Shown here piece by piece: positions 5,551-6,300 of a DNA stretch of 6,300 nucleotides. The first letter of the stretch is position 1, and each line of letters opens with the position of its first letter. Source of the DNA: an uncultured Eubacteriales bacterium (lineage in GTDB: Bacteria > Bacillota > Clostridia > Oscillospirales > Oscillospiraceae). The notes beneath the pieces were generated by a model. It had not been told where the DNA came from and did no database searches. It saw only the letters and a program-made list of their open reading frames with translations. Both the position numbers and the translations under genes were made by a program. Where the stretch lies: assembly GCA_902475435.1 (NCBI GenBank), contig CABRZL010000108.1, forward strand, positions 1 through 6,300, in the 5' to 3' direction.

Positions 5551-5681
5551 ATCTCAGACTTTTTATGAATTTAAAACACTTTAGCCTGCTTCTGGCACGT
5601 ACAGCACCTACGCGGTCACGACAAGCCGCAACCAAATCAGGAGGCATTGCAACCCTCATTGGGTCTTGAGTTCTTTATTTC

Positions 5682-6300
5682 TTAATAGTAGTACTGCTCC
5701 ACTGTTTTTCCATGCTGACGCATGAGCGTACAAATCCGCTCGATGGCCTTGAGCTTCATATCCAGATCCAGTGGAACATCCTTACCTTCATAAGCCGGAT
5801 TCTTGGCCCGTCCAATAAATACTCGAAGTGTCGTGCAGTCTTCCACAAGCTGTTTGGCCAGAAACGCTGCACCATTTTGCGCGTCTAATTCTGAAAAATT
5901 TGCTTCGTTGTAGCCAGCCGAAAAGTAGCGCTCCATAATATCGCCAGCACGCGTAACCGTTAGCACTCCTTCGGTAACTAAATCTACATCCGGCATAAAG
6001 GAAATAGGCGGCACACCATCGGCCGCAGTTTCCGGCATAGTTTCCAGCGGAATATTCAATACCCTGGAAACAATATTGGAGGTAGTCCCCCCGCAAATAA
6101 TTCGAATTCCGTCCGCATCCATAAACTCATGGACCATAAATTCATCATCCTCTTTGTATTCCGGAGGTCCATACATGATATTCACCGTCTGAGCATATGG
6201 GATTCGGATCACCATCGCCGTTACATCATCGGTAGGTTTACCGCCATAAAGATTATCCACTGCCGCCACCAAATCTGACGCCAACCGGAGCGCACTTGAA
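5682..6300 (-). CDS. SpoIIE/PP2C-type serine phosphatase, C-terminal part (5'-truncated by window edge)
   Basis: The last 205 residues of a larger protein whose frame stays open through the right edge; the TTG at 6282-6284 is an internal Leu, not a start. The visible N-terminal part carries the final PP2C/SpoIIE motif NLYGGKPTDDVTAMVIRI, whose DD pair is the expected metal-binding acidic site. This is followed by a C-terminal domain of about 170 residues with IRIICGGTTSNIVSRVLNIP and DVDLVTEGVLTVTR. As I recall, this domain accompanies SpoIIE-type phosphatases of anaerobic Clostridia, some of them encoded near iron hydrogenase genes. Such enzymes dephosphorylate serine or threonine on partner proteins in the cytoplasm or at the membrane; the partner is unknown here. 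It is probably resident chromosome rather than part of the mobile module. No strong terminator follows its stop on the minus strand. Confidence 0.75.
   Translation of the reverse strand, partial: SSALRLASDLVAAVDNLYGGKPTDDVTAMVIRIPYAQTVNIMYGPPEYKEDDEFMVHEFMDADGIRIICGGTTSNIVSRVLNIPLETMPETAADGVPPISFMPDVDLVTEGVLTVTRAGDIMERYFSAGYNEANFSELDAQNGAAFLAKQLVEDCTTLRVFIGRAKNPAYEGKDVPLDLDMKLKAIERICTLMRQHGKTVEQYYY

Larger units (their letters stand above)
5270..5681. other. Long intergenic stretch with no supported protein gene
   Basis: About 410 bases between the AlbA_2 promoter and the SpoIIE-type gene. Open frames here start at weak codons, lack good ribosome binding sites and match no family I can name. 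A 36-codon frame on the minus strand (5549-5659, starting at ATG) is the best small candidate, but its stop falls in the terminator T-run. The region does contain clear RNA-like folding potential on the plus strand (5408-5501) and a strong terminator (5514-5550). I have the impression, unverified, that translated fragments of this stretch recur among hypothetical proteins of gut Clostridia, which would fit a repeated or conserved non-coding element. Confidence 0.45.

Noticed and set aside
5652..5664. ACCC-TCATT-GGGT hairpin after the SpoIIE-type gene as its terminator
   Set aside because: It has only four base pairs and no T-run on the minus strand.
6282..6284. TTG as start codon of the right-hand gene
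   Set aside because: The frame is open upstream to the window edge and the sequence begins inside the SpoIIE/PP2C domain, so the gene simply continues beyond the window.

Overview
The window looks like the integration end of a mobile element in a low-to-mid GC Firmicute, most likely an anaerobic gut Clostridia (Oscillospiraceae or Lachnospiraceae type). Three things point there: strong Shine-Dalgarno sites, sigma-A-type promoters, and a SpoIIE-family phosphatase C-terminus of the kind found in anaerobic Clostridia. The lineage is inferred from sequence style and gene families, not from a search.

Layout, left to right. Positions 1-199 carry no convincing complete gene but hold three inverted repeats. 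From 200 to 3625 there is a plus-strand module. It starts with a MazF/PemK-type endoribonuclease with a C-terminal cysteine-pair (zinc-ribbon-like) extension, followed almost without a gap by a small excisionase-like HTH protein. Two tandem paralogous tyrosine recombinases of 410 and 403 aa come next. Each recombinase has its own apparent promoter, and both promoters share an identical 14-bp sequence that runs into the -35 region. A strong hairpin terminator separates the two genes. From 3626 to 3723 there is a convergent junction with an imperfect inverted repeat and a 16-bp-stem terminator. From 3724 to 5169, on the minus strand, lies a complete AlbA_2 (Schlafen-type) / GHKL-like ATPase / winged-helix regulator with a TQV minisatellite in its linker and a near-consensus promoter. 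Positions 5170-5681 are a non-coding stretch that folds well on the plus strand and ends in a textbook terminator. I read it as a candidate structured RNA or recurrent intergenic element. From 5682 to the right edge, minus strand, is the 3' part of a SpoIIE/PP2C-type phosphatase gene, which is probably resident chromosome.

How it may work together (inference): the HTH protein and the two integrases form an excision/integration unit, with the HTH protein as candidate directionality factor. The MazF-like toxin sits immediately upstream and may stabilise the element or act when it is mobilised; no MazE-like antitoxin is visible. The AlbA_2 protein may be cargo, a regulator or a flanking chromosomal gene. 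The element-chromosome boundary should lie somewhere between the end of the second integrase and the SpoIIE gene, but no attachment-site duplication can be proven from one end alone.
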